DNA from: Mytilus edulis
Taxonomy: Eukaryota > Mollusca > Bivalvia > Mytilida > Mytilidae
Direction of reading: 5' to 3'
NCBI RefSeq assembly: GCF_963676685.1
Contig: NC_092348.1
Span: forward strand, 31,161,386 to 31,225,385
Length of the DNA stretch: 64,000 nucleotides
This document shows positions 46,980-57,730 of the stretch, piece by piece (the stretch's first letter is position 1; each line of letters starts with the position of its first letter). The position numbers and the translations under genes were made by a program. The notes under the pieces were generated by a model. That model was not told where the DNA came from. It ran no database searches and saw only the letters and a list, made by a program, of their open reading frames with translations.

Positions 46980-47760
46980 GTTCGCTTGTCATTTTTTGGA
47001 AGTTTTGTCAGATTTTCGGATTCCTCTGGTTTTATACATTTGAATGCCTTAAAAAAATTGGCCCATTGACCCCAAATTTTCTTTTTATAAAATCATTTAC
47101 ATGCATAATTATAAGCCTAATAAAATCTTTGTTATTTTAAAAAAAAAATGAGAACTGAAACTTGTCAATGATAACTTGTCAAAGAAAAATCAAGAGAGAA
47201 TATTTCCCACCAAATTTCAATGGCTAATATCCCAGAAACAAGTAGATTGACCTATATTCTATTTTTTTTTTTATTTTTTGGTTCCTTTATTAATCTGACG
47301 GTAATAGTTCCGAGACCACAATTATTTCGTAGTGCATTTCTTTTAGAACATAAATGAAAATAAAAAAATCCCACTTGCGCTTTCTCAAAGAAACTTTTAC
47401 AGTGTGTTGTACTCCTTTTGGGACAAATTATATCAAAATTATAGAAAACTTCATCGGCTTTAACTCAAAATATGGACAATTTTATGTTGAGGGCGTATTG
47501 AAATCTTTTGACAGCTTCCGAAGTGCTAATTTTTAACCTTTTTCAGCTGGACCAAATCACTACTTTCCTTAACAATTCCGGACCCAAATTTTTTACAGTG
47601 TAATTTCACCCCTCTACGTGCAATTTGAGGCATTAAACATGGAGAAATAAATTTGGAAGGTGTATGAAAATCAATGGCAAGTAACCCACTGTAAACACTA
47701 GGGACTGGTCTCGGACCAATAGTGCATATTGTATCTGTTAAAATTCCATCTTCCACAGAT
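46980..47760. repeat. Probable old dispersed repeat, unidentified
   Basis: It has mussel-repeat character (CTTAAGGAAGTTCGCTTGTC, TTTACAGTGTGTTGTACTCC, TTTTTACAGTGTAATTTCAC) but no second copy in the window. The two ACAGTGT blocks near 47400 and 47595 flank an open but low-complexity stretch. Weak evidence. Confidence 0.25.
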
Positions 47761-47920
47761 CGAAATAAAAAGAGATAACACCAAACTCAGATCAGAAACT
47801 TGGTCAATGGTTGTCGTAAGTTCATAATGATTTGTTTTGTAGTAGGTGGTAGAACTATTGTAGTCTGTTAAATTTGTCTACGACTTGCCTAGAATTTTGA
47901 AAAAATATTAAGATGTTAAT

Positions 47921-48294
47921 AACCAGTTCTTGGGGTGAACACTAAATTTTGGAAAAAATCTGGAGGCCTGCTAGATGATTTAGTTTGTTTAAAATTGGTA
48001 TGGACGAATACTGTTACATGCAATGCTTTACAAGCTAATGTTGATTTTTCAGAAGATGTATTGGTTTATGAGTTTCAGTTAATGTCATGTATCTAGTAAG
48101 TGAACGAATATCGAAGGTACAATACATAAATTGGACAAACATGCCATTGAACCATATTTATTTGACAAAACAACATTAGCTTGTACTGCATTACACGTAA
48201 CAGTATTCATCCATACCAATTTTAAACAATTTAAGTCGTCTAGCAGGCCTCCAGATTTTTCGGAAAATTCAGTGTTCACCTCAAGAACCGGTTT
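47921..48294. mobile_element. Foldback element with about 120-base arms
   Basis: The left arm starts AACCAGTTCTTGGGGTGAAC and the right arm ends with the complement of AACCGGTTCTTGAGGTGAAC. Pairing continues through TCTGGAGGCCTGCTAGA, AATTGGTATGGA and TGTTACATGCAATGC/GCATTACACGTAACA to GCTAATGTTG/CAACATTAGC. The loop is about 48044-48171. No coding capacity is supported. Confidence 0.85.
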
Positions 48295-50490
48295 GGCTAC
48301 AACATAACAATTTCAAGTTTATTAACCATTTACACTGTGTGTATGTTAAGTATGTCTAAATAAAGATATGTTTCCATAGTTTAGGACTTTTTTTTTTATT
48401 ATAGGTTGAAAAATACAGCCAAATGTTTTAACAGTTTAGATGTTTTTGATGATTCCTATATTTTGACTTTAGTAGAATCTTAAAACAATTGTCTATTGTT
48501 TAAGAACGTACATAACTAATATATGTTGATCTCCAGATGTCCCTATTTGTATAGTGTTGGGTAAAAGTCTCATTAAAATGCATGTCAAACCCTTTTTTCA
48601 ACTATTTTGGCTATATTCATACAAAAATAAATTTCTTGAAAAAAGTATCTGCAGTAATACGATAAATGTTGGTAACCATTTGCTCTTTAACAAATTTTCA
48701 GGTACACATCATATACGGACTTTCTAAAACTCAATTTTATTATCTGCACTTAAAATTATGTAGTAAAACCGCACTTAAATAGGATGTATTTCATAATATC
48801 ACTTCCATGTTATTATGTCAAGATCACAATCTTTGCATGGTTTTTTTTAAGAAAAGGCAAAAAATGCATGTATTTTTTCATTTGTAATCCCGGATATATG
48901 ATGGTAACCAAAAGTGATCTGGAACTAAAAGGTGCATTTTTAAAGTGTAGATGAAACTTTAGGAAGAAAGGTAATATGTTTAAATATTTTTTGATTATTT
49001 TATGTAATCGTAAGGCTAGTAATTTTGCATTCTATTAAGTGTTAGTTTGTACCGGAATATCAAAGACGCACGGTATCTAAAATATTTTTTTTCTCTCTTT
49101 GCTTTCCAAACTTTCTAATGCTTTTTTTTTTTTTTTTCTTAATTAATGATATCTAGTCTATTCCTCATGAAAGTTTCTTCGTCTAATGTTATGTATAATA
49201 AGGCCTTAAAGTGTTATCCTGATTCATTGAGAAACATGCGTTCTCCTTAATTAAATGTGTTTTTTTCATACCGGTATATGATACAAACTGTATATAAATT
49301 CAGTCGTTTAATCAAAAAAATCATGCTTACCACCTTGCACCAATTTGCAGTAGATATTCACTATGAAAGTCGCGAACTTTGTCTTTGCATGCATTTATGA
49401 AATTCTCTGTTCATGGTTCCTACAAAAGTGGTTGTTAAAATTGTGGTGTCATCAGTCTTATTGTTCCTGTAAGTGTAACATAACAAGGATAAATGTTAAT
49501 ACATATCTACTGAAAAAATTAAATGTTTAAAACAGAACGTTATAACAAATTGACCATAAATTGTGCAGCGTTCTGAGGTTCACAATAGCCTTTTTTTTGT
49601 AAGAAAACATCTGGTTTGGTATTTTCGTAAAATTGGGCAAAATTTATATATCCATAAAAAGAAGAAGAATATCATGTTCCGCTTAACAAAAAATCTGTAA
49701 ACGAGTTGATTTATATATTATATTATTTTTACTAATATGAATAATCCTCTGTTTTGTTTTTCTGCCCTTGTTTTACCCAGCTCGCCTTAAAAGGCAAAGT
49801 AAAGGGTTGAAAAATACAATGCTGTTTGTCAAAATGTTAGAAAATCATCAAGTCTTTCAATACTTAAAATTTACAAGTTTTATGGACATTTCAATATCAA
49901 CTTTGTATATGAAACAAACCGGAAAAACTTCAAGTAAGTTTTGTGGTTTGTTTAAGGTAATTTGTTTGTGGTTTTGTTTCTAGGTTCAAAAGGTCATGCG
50001 TGTTTTTCACCTTAATATATATGTCTTCTATTTCTACTTTTTTACCATTTGCCTCGTTCTGAATAATGGAGCTGTTAGTTTTATTTTGCTGAACCAGCAA
50101 TCCAATAACGCAAACAAAACGACAAACATATGGTATTTAACGATATAAGCTCCGAATAACCCAGCTTTAAAAAAAATATCAGAGACTACAACATTTCGTC
50201 ATCAAAACCATATTATCAAAATAACAAAAACTTTTTAAGAATGTACTAATCTTTGAAAGTCATATTTAGGAGTTTTAGTTATATGTTCGGTCTCCTTGGA
50301 TTTTTTCGTACGATATAGGGTAAAATAGTTTTCCCCATGTATACCACCCATTTTTCTTTCCATGTAACATTTAAATAACTCATAAAAGTTTTACCAAAAT
50401 ATTATAGCAGATTCTCGCTTTCTTTTCTAACGCTTTAAAACTGTAATATTGACCATCGTGAACTAAGGTAAACATTCAAGTTAGTCTTTT
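48295..50490. other. Intergenic, AT-rich, no gene recognised
   Basis: There are several T runs (for example 49123-49138). The open frame at 49768-49983 lacks a recognisable domain or signal. I see no gene here. Confidence 0.4.
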
Positions 50491-50499
50491 CTCGCCATA

Positions 50500-50945
50500 T
50501 TTCAAAAATAAAAAATAACGATGTTAAAAACCTATCAATATTTTTGGCTTATTTGTTCCTGAACTAATGGTCTTCTGATTTATAATATCAATTTCAAATT
50601 CTAGTAAATTTTAATTTCAACTAAGATCACCCTAAGATATGACACCATTATATCATTTTAATCAAATATCTCAAAAAGGAGTTCAATAACCTATCAATAT
50701 TTTTTGCATATTTGTTCCTTAACTAATGCTCTTCTGATTTATAGTATCAATTTCAAATTCTAGTGTTTTTTTTATTAAATTTCAATTAAGTACATCCATA
50801 ATTATAACACAATAATATTTAAAATCAAATATCTCAAAATAGAGTTCGACAACCAAATAATATTTTTGGCTTATTTGTTCCTTAAGTAATGCTCTTCTGA
50901 CCTATAGTATCAACTTCAAAATCTAGTAAGTACATCCTTTAAAAT
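50500..50945 (+). repeat. Tandem repeat, about 160 bp x nearly 3
   Basis: Each unit contains AACCTATCAATATTTTT, GGCTTATTTGTTCCT, AACTAATGCTCTTCTGATTT, ATAGTATCAATTTCAAATTC, TAGTA and AAATATCTCAAAA. Starts are near 50528, 50690 and 50846. It lies 0.4 kb upstream of glycine-module gene 5. Confidence 0.85.
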
Positions 50946-51311
50946 AACACAATAATAACTACTGGCACAAATGCTATGCAAGCCAAATCACACAAAAGTA
51001 TGTGAAATTACATACTGTATTTTTATAAAATCCCCTTTCTTTTCCAAATGTTAAAACGTTATAATCTACAAATTACAAAAAAAAACTGACAATGACTATG
51101 ACAAATCATACGGATTCTATGTAATGATTCAAAATTCATTTCAAGGGATATTATAAATGGTTATACAATTTTAAGAAAGGTGTTTCACCTCAGTCTATGT
51201 AATGCATGTATATTTTTTTAGTTAATTTTTATTTTTAATAGATTGTACGAAGCTACGACAAACTGAACTAATGAAAAACAGTCATAAAGGCCAAGTTTTA
51301 CTCTATATACA

Positions 51312-51815
51312 ATGAAAGTTTCAAACTGTTTATTAACAATCCTTATCTTTTACAATTATTGTTCTGAGCTGACCTTTGGACAGAAAGGTCACAACAATGG
51401 TTTAAATTTGAATATATCTGGAGGAGGGGGTGGCGGAGGTGGCGGAATTGGTCCAGGAGGAGACGGCGGAAGCGTAATAACTAACCTGAATATCAAGAAA
51501 ATAAAAAATGTTCGCAAGAATAAAGGCGACAGACAAAAGATTAAGTTAGCAAACGGGATAACTCTTGAAGGATTTAATTTGAATATCAATGGCGGTGGCG
51601 GTGGTGGCGGCGGTGGTTTGGGTGCAGGAGGCGATGGTGGAGACATTATCACTAATGTAAATGTGGGGAAGATGAAGAATGTTGATAAGGTAAAACCTTT
51701 GAAGAAAAAAAAAGACAAAAAAGACAAAAAGAAAGACAAAAAAAAGAAAAAGAAAGACAAAAAAAGGAAAAAGAAAGACAGAAAAAAGAAAAAGAAAGAC
51801 AAAAAAACAAAATAA
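51312..51815 (+). CDS. Secreted glycine-module protein 5 (two modules, Lys/Asp tail)
   Basis: A 167-residue product, not recognised. The signal peptide is about 1-23 (hydrophobic LLTILIFYNY, ending LTFG) before Gln24. Module 1 is LNLNIS, 9 glycines (37-45), IGPGGDGGSVITNLNIKKIK. Module 2 is FNLNIN, 9 glycines (94-102), LGAGGDGGDIITNVNVGKMK. The tail from about residue 123 is almost only Lys and Asp (KKKDKKDKKKDKKKKKKD), coded by an A-rich tract that may slip. The modules start 57 residues apart, as in gene 7. Unlike its neighbours, the nearest acceptor (TTTTTAATAG) lies about 70 bases before the ATG at 51241. It is intermediate between the one- and three-module genes in place and structure. 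The function is unknown. Confidence 0.85.
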   Translation: MKVSNCLLTILIFYNYCSELTFGQKGHNNGLNLNISGGGGGGGGGIGPGGDGGSVITNLNIKKIKNVRKNKGDRQKIKLANGITLEGFNLNINGGGGGGGGGLGAGGDGGDIITNVNVGKMKNVDKVKPLKKKKDKKDKKKDKKKKKKDKKRKKKDRKKKKKDKKTK

Positions 51816-51916
51816 AAAGAAGAACCACGATTGGTGTTGATTAGGAAATATTATATGAACAAAGATATAATTAGACACGTTTTTATTATTTCTCTATTGA
51901 CTGATATTTAAAACAA

Positions 51917-51922
51917 AATAAA
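51917..51922 (+). terminator. Polyadenylation signal of glycine-module gene 5
   Basis: AATAAA about 100 bases after the stop, followed by TTCTTATATTTCGTTTATGTTTG. Confidence 0.6.
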
Positions 51923-51989
51923 TTCGATTTCTTATATTTCGTTTATGTTTGCCTCATGTTAGACTCGATCGCCCTATATTGAATAAGGA

Positions 51990-52565
51990 CACTTAACAAA
52001 TTCAAATTCAAATCTGTATTGCCATAACACTAAATATTTTTAGTACATTGTATGTGACACAACATATCAAAATAAAAAGAAACAATAAACTTAACGAACA
52101 TATGTTACAGAACCCCTGATTCATATACTGTTTATCTCACTTTACCTGAATGGCCAAGTGAGCTTTTCACATTACTTGGCAACCGTCGTCTGTCGTCATC
52201 GGTCGTCATTAAATTTTACAAAAATCTTCTTCTCTGAAACTACTGAGACAAATTTAACCAAATTTTGCCACAATCATCATTCAGTTATAAATTTCAGAAC
52301 ATGTGTCCGATGACCCCGCTTGCCAACCAGCAAAGGCCGATATGGACTGAAAATAGAACATAGAGGTAAAATACACTCTTTGGCTTTGAGTTATTATCTC
52401 TGACACTGTAGCAAAAGTAAAATGCTTGCATTACTTCTTCATGAATCAATTGTAAACAAAAATACCAAGTGAGCGACACAGGCTCCTTGGAGCATCTAGT
52501 TTAAATACATGACCGGTTGAACTATATTTCTTTTTAGTATCGTAACCGTAAATATAAATACATAG
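51990..52565. other. Intergenic, no gene recognised
   Basis: It includes AAGTGAGCTTTTCACATTACTTGG and CGTCGTCTGTCGTCATCGGTCGTCATTAAATTTT, which look like a short trinucleotide-rich fragment of another dispersed repeat, with no second copy here. Confidence 0.3.
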
Positions 52566-52665
52566 ATATAGGAAGATGTGGTGTGAGTGCCAATGAGACA
52601 ACTCTCCATACAAATAAAAATTTAAAAAGTAAACCATTATAGGTTAAAGTACGGCCTTCAACACA
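52566..52665 (+). repeat. Family A-like repeat, variant subfamily, truncated
   Basis: ATATAGGAAGATGTGGTGTG, AGTGCCAATGAGACAACTCT, AAAAAGTAAACCATTATAGG, as in 43755-43990. Confidence 0.75.
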
Positions 52666-53034
52666 TGTTCACAATAAGTTACAAAGATAATGATATGTAA
52701 CAGTTGATGTCAACTGTTAAACAATTATACTACCTTATCACTGTCGGCCCAGGACTCTTGTTTCACTTCCTTCACATCGATGACACAATAATGTTATTTT
52801 TAATCTGAAAATACATAATTTGTGCGATTTTTTTTCTATTGAATTAAGGAATATAACCGTAGCTTAGTCATGCAAAGATTTTATAAGCTCTTTATTTTTT
52901 TATTGAATAAGATTTTGATTATCAAATATATTGGCCTCGAGCATCACTGCAAACACACTATTTTTTAATGTTTTTCACCTCTCTGTGGAATTCAAAAACC
53001 GACAACTGCCGCTATTATAAAAGAGAGGTGAAAA

Positions 53035-53412
53035 TATCAAGGGTGCATTCAAACTCCCAAGTCGAAACTAAACTGACAAACGACATGGCTAAAGAAAACA
53101 ACAAACAAACAAACAACAATGCATGCACATAACAAAACATAGAAAACCAAATACTGTTTCACACGATCCCCAACAAAAACTGGTGCAGCGAAAAGGGTAA
53201 GTAGATACTGCTCCACTTATGGCACTTGTTGTGCAGCTCATGTTAGTATTAAATTGGTACGTCAAATTCGGGGGAAAAGGGACTGGAGAGCCGTTACATA
53301 ATTTACCCCTCAGAAGCGGGTGTTTATTGTTTCCGGATCGACAAACGGCATTATCACCCGTTGCTAATATTATCACATGCTGTTATGGATTGGCGGTGCT
53401 TCTGAAAAGTTA
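53035..53412 (+). repeat. Dispersed repeat family C, longest copy
   Basis: AAACTAAACTGACAAACGAC, ATAACAAAACATAGAAAACC, GTAAGTAGATACTGCTCCAC, TATGGCACTTGTTGTGCAGC, then CCGGATCGACAAACGGCATT. The two open frames across it on opposite strands are shadows. Confidence 0.65.
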
Positions 53413-53779
53413 GTGAAGATTAACAAATGGCGCGTTTCAATAAAATGAATGGAAAATATATTGATATGCATAAAAAAAATATCTAGTTTACATTGGCTCA
53501 AATATCGATTTTGTCATCAGCAAATCAAAACATAACTAAATTTGTATTCTTTTCAATCGGCATGTATAAAACACATTAACGTTTTTTTTATTCTATATAG
53601 AGGTTTACTCCTACTGCTTGTCTATATTTGTGGGGCCATTGTACAAGTCATAACTTCTTTTAAATTAACTGTCCTTGATTTTAAAGTACTAAATCCCTGG
53701 GATTTTTTTTAGTTTTAGTGTGATGTTACACTTTTGTTTCAGATAAGGGTGAAGGTTGAACGTGTTAGTGTGTAAAGCC

Positions 53780-54280
53780 GCTGCATTCGTTTGCACCTGT
53801 CCTAGGTCAGAAATCTGATGTTCAGTAGTTGTCGTTTGTTGATGAGATTCATAAACCCAAACCGCATAGTCAGCTATAAAAGGCCCTGTAATGACAGATG
53901 TTAAACGATTCAAACAGAAGACTAACGGCCCGACTCGTGTACAAAACAATGTAAGAAAAACAAATTTGATTTACAGCAACAAACAACAACCTCTGAACTA
54001 CAGGCTCCTGACATAGGACAGACGCATGCATGATGTGGGGTTAAACTAGTTTGCTAGCACCAAACTCTCACCTTAATAAGGGACAGCAGTAAAACATAAG
54101 AACAATTTACAAAATTCAGTTTGAAAGAGCTTATCCTATCATATCGATATACAAAGAGGATAACATGGCAGCACATAAAACACCTTCCAAAATCGAGAGA
54201 GAGAGACAATAGGTACAGATCTGAGAGTACTTGCAGTCAGCTAGTCAAAATTCAAAAACAAAGAATTAATTAAGACTCTT
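53780..54280 (+). repeat. Dispersed repeat family A with a reversed end
   Basis: It starts with a short reversed piece (TTTGCACCTGTCCTAGGTCAG, TAGTTGTCGTTTGTTG). The forward part follows: AACCGCATAGTCAGCTATAAA, ACAACCTCTGAACTACAGGC, GTGGGGTTAAACTAGTTTGC, TACAGATCTGAGAGTACTTG. Confidence 0.7.
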
Positions 54281-54685
54281 TCAAAATTAAGTACTGTTAT
54301 TAGTTAAAGTGAATAGCAAGAGAGACCATTCCTAGGGAAAAGACATATGTTTTGCAATATAAATTTACAGTTCAATTAAGGATGAATTTCTTTATTTAAG
54401 TTTTATTTATAATTTAATGAAAGGGTGAATTATACACTAAAATACACTAATCCTCAAAAATTTGTATTCGTTTTTGTTTAATTCTTAATTTCTTTTTAAA
54501 AAATACTTACGACAATTCTATTCTTATACAAAGACTTCACCATTATACACGCGAAGTTATGTAAATGTTGTAATGTTACAAAAAGTCAGTTCAAAGTTAA
54601 TGCCAATTAAACAATTATTTTTATTGTGCACAATTGATATTGTTCCTCCCTTGTTCGTTCACCATTGGATTATGATTTGTTACTT

Positions 54686-56155
54686 CTTATAACAGGGATG
54701 ATGTCTGAGGGTGAATGAGTCTTGTAACAGGGATGATGTCTGAGGGCGAATGAGTCTTATAACAGGGATGATGTCTGAGGGTGAATGAGTCTTATAACAG
54801 GGATGATGTCTGAGGGTGAATGAGTCTTATAACAGGGATGATGTCTGAGGGCGAATGAGTCTGATAACAGGGATGATGTCTGAGGGTGAATGAGTCTTAT
54901 AACAGGGATGATGTCTGAGGGCGAATGAGTCTTATAACAGGGATGATGTCTGAGGGTGAATGAGTCTTATAACAGGGATGATGTCTGAGGGCGAATGAGT
55001 CTGATAACAGGGATGATGTCTGAGGGTGAATGAGTCTTATAACAGGGATGATGTCTGAGGGCGAATGAGTCTTATAACAGGGATGATGTCTGAGGGTGAA
55101 TGAGTCTTGTAACAGGGATGATGTCTGAGGGCGAATGAGTCTTATAACAGGGATGATGTCTGAGGGTGAATGAGTCTTATAACAGGGATGATGTCTGAGG
55201 GTGAATGAGTCTTGTAACAGGGATGATGTCTGAGGGCGAATGAGTCTTATAACAGGGATGATGTCTGAGGGCGAATGAGTCTTATAACAGGGATGATGTC
55301 TGAGGGCGAATGAGTCTTATAACAGGGATGATGTCTGAGGGCGAATGAGTCTTATAACAGGGATGATGTCTGAGGGCGAATGAGTCTTATAACAGGGATG
55401 ATGTCTGAGGGCGAATGAGTCTTATAACAGGGATGATGTCTGAGGGCGAATGAGTCTTATAACAGGGATGATGTCTGAGGGCGAATGAGTCTTATAACAG
55501 GGATGATGTCTGAGGGCGAATGAGTCTTATAACAGGGATGATGTCTGAGGGCGAATGAGTCTTATAACAGGGATGATGTCTGAGGGCGAATGAGTCTTAT
55601 AACAGGGATGATGTCTGAGGGCGAATGAGTCTTATAACAGGGATGATGTCTGAGGGCGAATGAGTCTTATAACAGGGATGATGTCTGAGGGCGAATGAGT
55701 CTTATAACAGGGATGATGTCTGAGGGCGAATGAGTCTTATAACAGGGATGATGTCTGAGGGCGAATGAGTCTTATAACAGGGATGATGTCTGAGGGTGAA
55801 TGAGTCTTATAACAGGGATGATGTCTGAGGGCGAATGAGTCTTGTAACAGGGATGATGTCTGAGGGCGAATGAGTCTTAAAACAGGGATGATGTCTGAGG
55901 GCGAATGAGTCTTATAACAGGGATGATGTCTGAGGGCGAATGAGTCTTATAACAGGGATGATGTCTGAGGATGAATGAGTCTTGTAACAGGGATGATGTC
56001 TGAGGGCGAATGAGTCTTAAAACAGGGATGATGTCTGAGGGCGAATGAGTCTTATAACAGGGATGATGTCTGAGGGCGAATGAGTCTTATAACAGGGATG
56101 ATGTCTGAGGATGAATGAGTCTTGTAACAGGGATGATGTCTGAGGGTGAATGAGT
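54686..56155 (+). repeat. Minisatellite, 35 bp x 42
   Basis: The unit is CTTATAACAGGGATGATGTC plus TGAGGGCGAATGAGT. The array is exactly 42 units long without indels. Variation is confined to two places, CTTAT/CTTGT/CTGAT/CTTAA and GGGCG/GGGTG/GGATG. The middle (about 55246-55790) is a run of near-identical units, while both sides show four-unit (140-bp) patterns. The unit length is not a multiple of three and contains stops, so it is non-coding. Confidence 0.97.
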
Positions 56156-56565
56156 CTTGAATTTTGAATCTTGCTATGTTTTGTTTCAAAAACTTATTTT
56201 AAAAATCATGGCTAAAATAAGTCTTAAAACTGTGTTCAATACATATTAGCTACTTTACTTTCATGTGTATACTGTATGGTTTTGTACTGTTGTGTTTTTT
56301 TTCTGGTTTCCCTCTTCCGAACTTAAGACAGTTGCATTCCATTCGTATGACGTGGTAAGCTGTTCATTTTGTCATTTGATAAAGGACTTTTTGTTTAGAA
56401 TTTTCTGTGGAGATTGGTGTTTTTTAGTTATTTCCTTTTTGTTATGGTTGATTCAAAACCTCAAGTTAGAATATTTTACTATTCTTTTGTTTTAAAATAT
56501 TCCAAAATATTTTACTTCTTGTATAATATAATTAACGACACTAGCAAATAGATGCACAATAGCAC

Positions 56566-56730
56566 TATAAATATACTCTGAAAAATATTGCAAAAAGTTC
56601 TTTTCAGCTTATAGACATAATTTATCATTTTGAAGTACACAAGGACACGTGCACCATATGTATGCATGTTATGAAGTAGAATAGTTCAACTTTCTACATT
56701 TATTGCTCAGCGTTAGAATCAAATTTTAAG
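56566..56730 (+). promoter_or_regulatory. Candidate promoter and non-coding exon 1 of glycine-module gene 6
   Basis: TATAAATA (56566-56573) lies upstream of AATTTTAAG with donor GTAGGT (56731). Bases around the donor (GT-GGTTA-AC--CTCTGAAACAATA) and upstream (GCAAAAAGTTC-TTT, ACTTATAG-type) align with 60290-60470 upstream of gene 7. Inferred only. Confidence 0.4.
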
Positions 56731-56794
56731 GTAGGTTATACAACTCTGAAACAATAATGATTTAAATTTGTTTAATTGAATGAACATTTCGTTT

Positions 56795-56890
56795 TTTTAT
56801 GCGTTTTGTTATTTGATTTTGCCATGTGATTATGGACTTTCCGAATTAATTTTCCTCTAAATTCAGTATTTTTGTGATTTTACTTTTTTC
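56795..56890 (-). repeat. Dispersed repeat family B, partial
   Basis: TTGATTTTGCCATGTGATTA, TGGACTTTCCGAATTAATTT, TCAGTATTTTTGTGATTTTA. Confidence 0.6.
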
Positions 56891-57424
56891 CATTCAAACA
56901 AAATAAATATATACATGTATTAGATGAAAGTCAATCCAGAATAACTATTCGGACGCAAAAACTGATTATTTTTTTTTATTTTTATTTTTTTTGCAGTATG
57001 ACGTTATGTTTGTTTTGTTTTGTTTTTTTGATTCAAAATTGAAAACAAATTTAATCGCCGTCCGAAAACAAAATAGCTTTAATTATACTTTTTGTGGCAC
57101 ATTTTGGAAATAAATTGTTTTAAAAATGTCGATACCGCTTCTTGGTTCATATTATGTCACAAAAAATACGTAACTCATTGAAATAAATGATTTGAAATAA
57201 TTCCAAGGTTTTGTTTTGCCGAGCAACATTTGAACAACAAATTTTCTCCCGGAATATTATGGCAGCTTTTAAGATTGTTGAAAAATTCAATAAATACATT
57301 AATTTCTAGGAAAAGCTATTATCAACAAGAAAAAAAAATCTAGCTAGAAATTCTAGATAAAGCAGAAGTATCTGAAGTTCCTAGTTTTGTTTACGTTTTT
57401 GTAAATTAAACATAAATATAAAAC

Positions 57425-57570
57425 AGACAGGAATATGGCAGTTGTTATCCATTCATTCTATGTGTTTAAACTTTTGGTTTAACCATTTGATAATACTATT
57501 CTTTCCATTTTGAATTTTTCTAGGAGTTCGGTGCTTTTGCTCTTTTATTTTTACTCGGAATCGGTTGATC
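57425..57570 (-). repeat. Dispersed repeat family B, partial
   Basis: CAGGAATATGGCAGTTGTTA, TCCATTCATTCTATGTGTTT, GAGTTCGGTGCTTTTGCTCT. It lies in the inferred 5'UTR intron of gene 6. Confidence 0.6.
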
Positions 57571-57730
57571 GCAGATAGCTGCTCAGTTAAAAGACTAATT
57601 GGATACACAGTTTAATGGATTTTGTCCACCTAATAACAAAGCTAAAACATGAACTAAACAAAAGAAAGATGTTTGTACGCAGCTATTGTGTGTTTTTCTT
57701 TTTTCTTGTAGAAAAAATACGAACATTCTA

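Noticed and set aside
54690-56150. snoRNA-like C/D boxes (ATGATGT followed by CTGA) in each minisatellite unit
   Set aside because: The C-like and D-like boxes are only one base apart, with no room for a guide between them, and the terminal stem is missing. Coincidence.
54686-56155. CRISPR-like array
   Set aside because: The units are contiguous 35-bp repeats without spacers, in a eukaryotic context.
57686-57730. Longer N-terminus for gene 6 beginning upstream of 57731
   Set aside because: The upstream frame runs through a polypyrimidine tract and TAG acceptor and has no ATG. The signal peptide starts properly at 57731.
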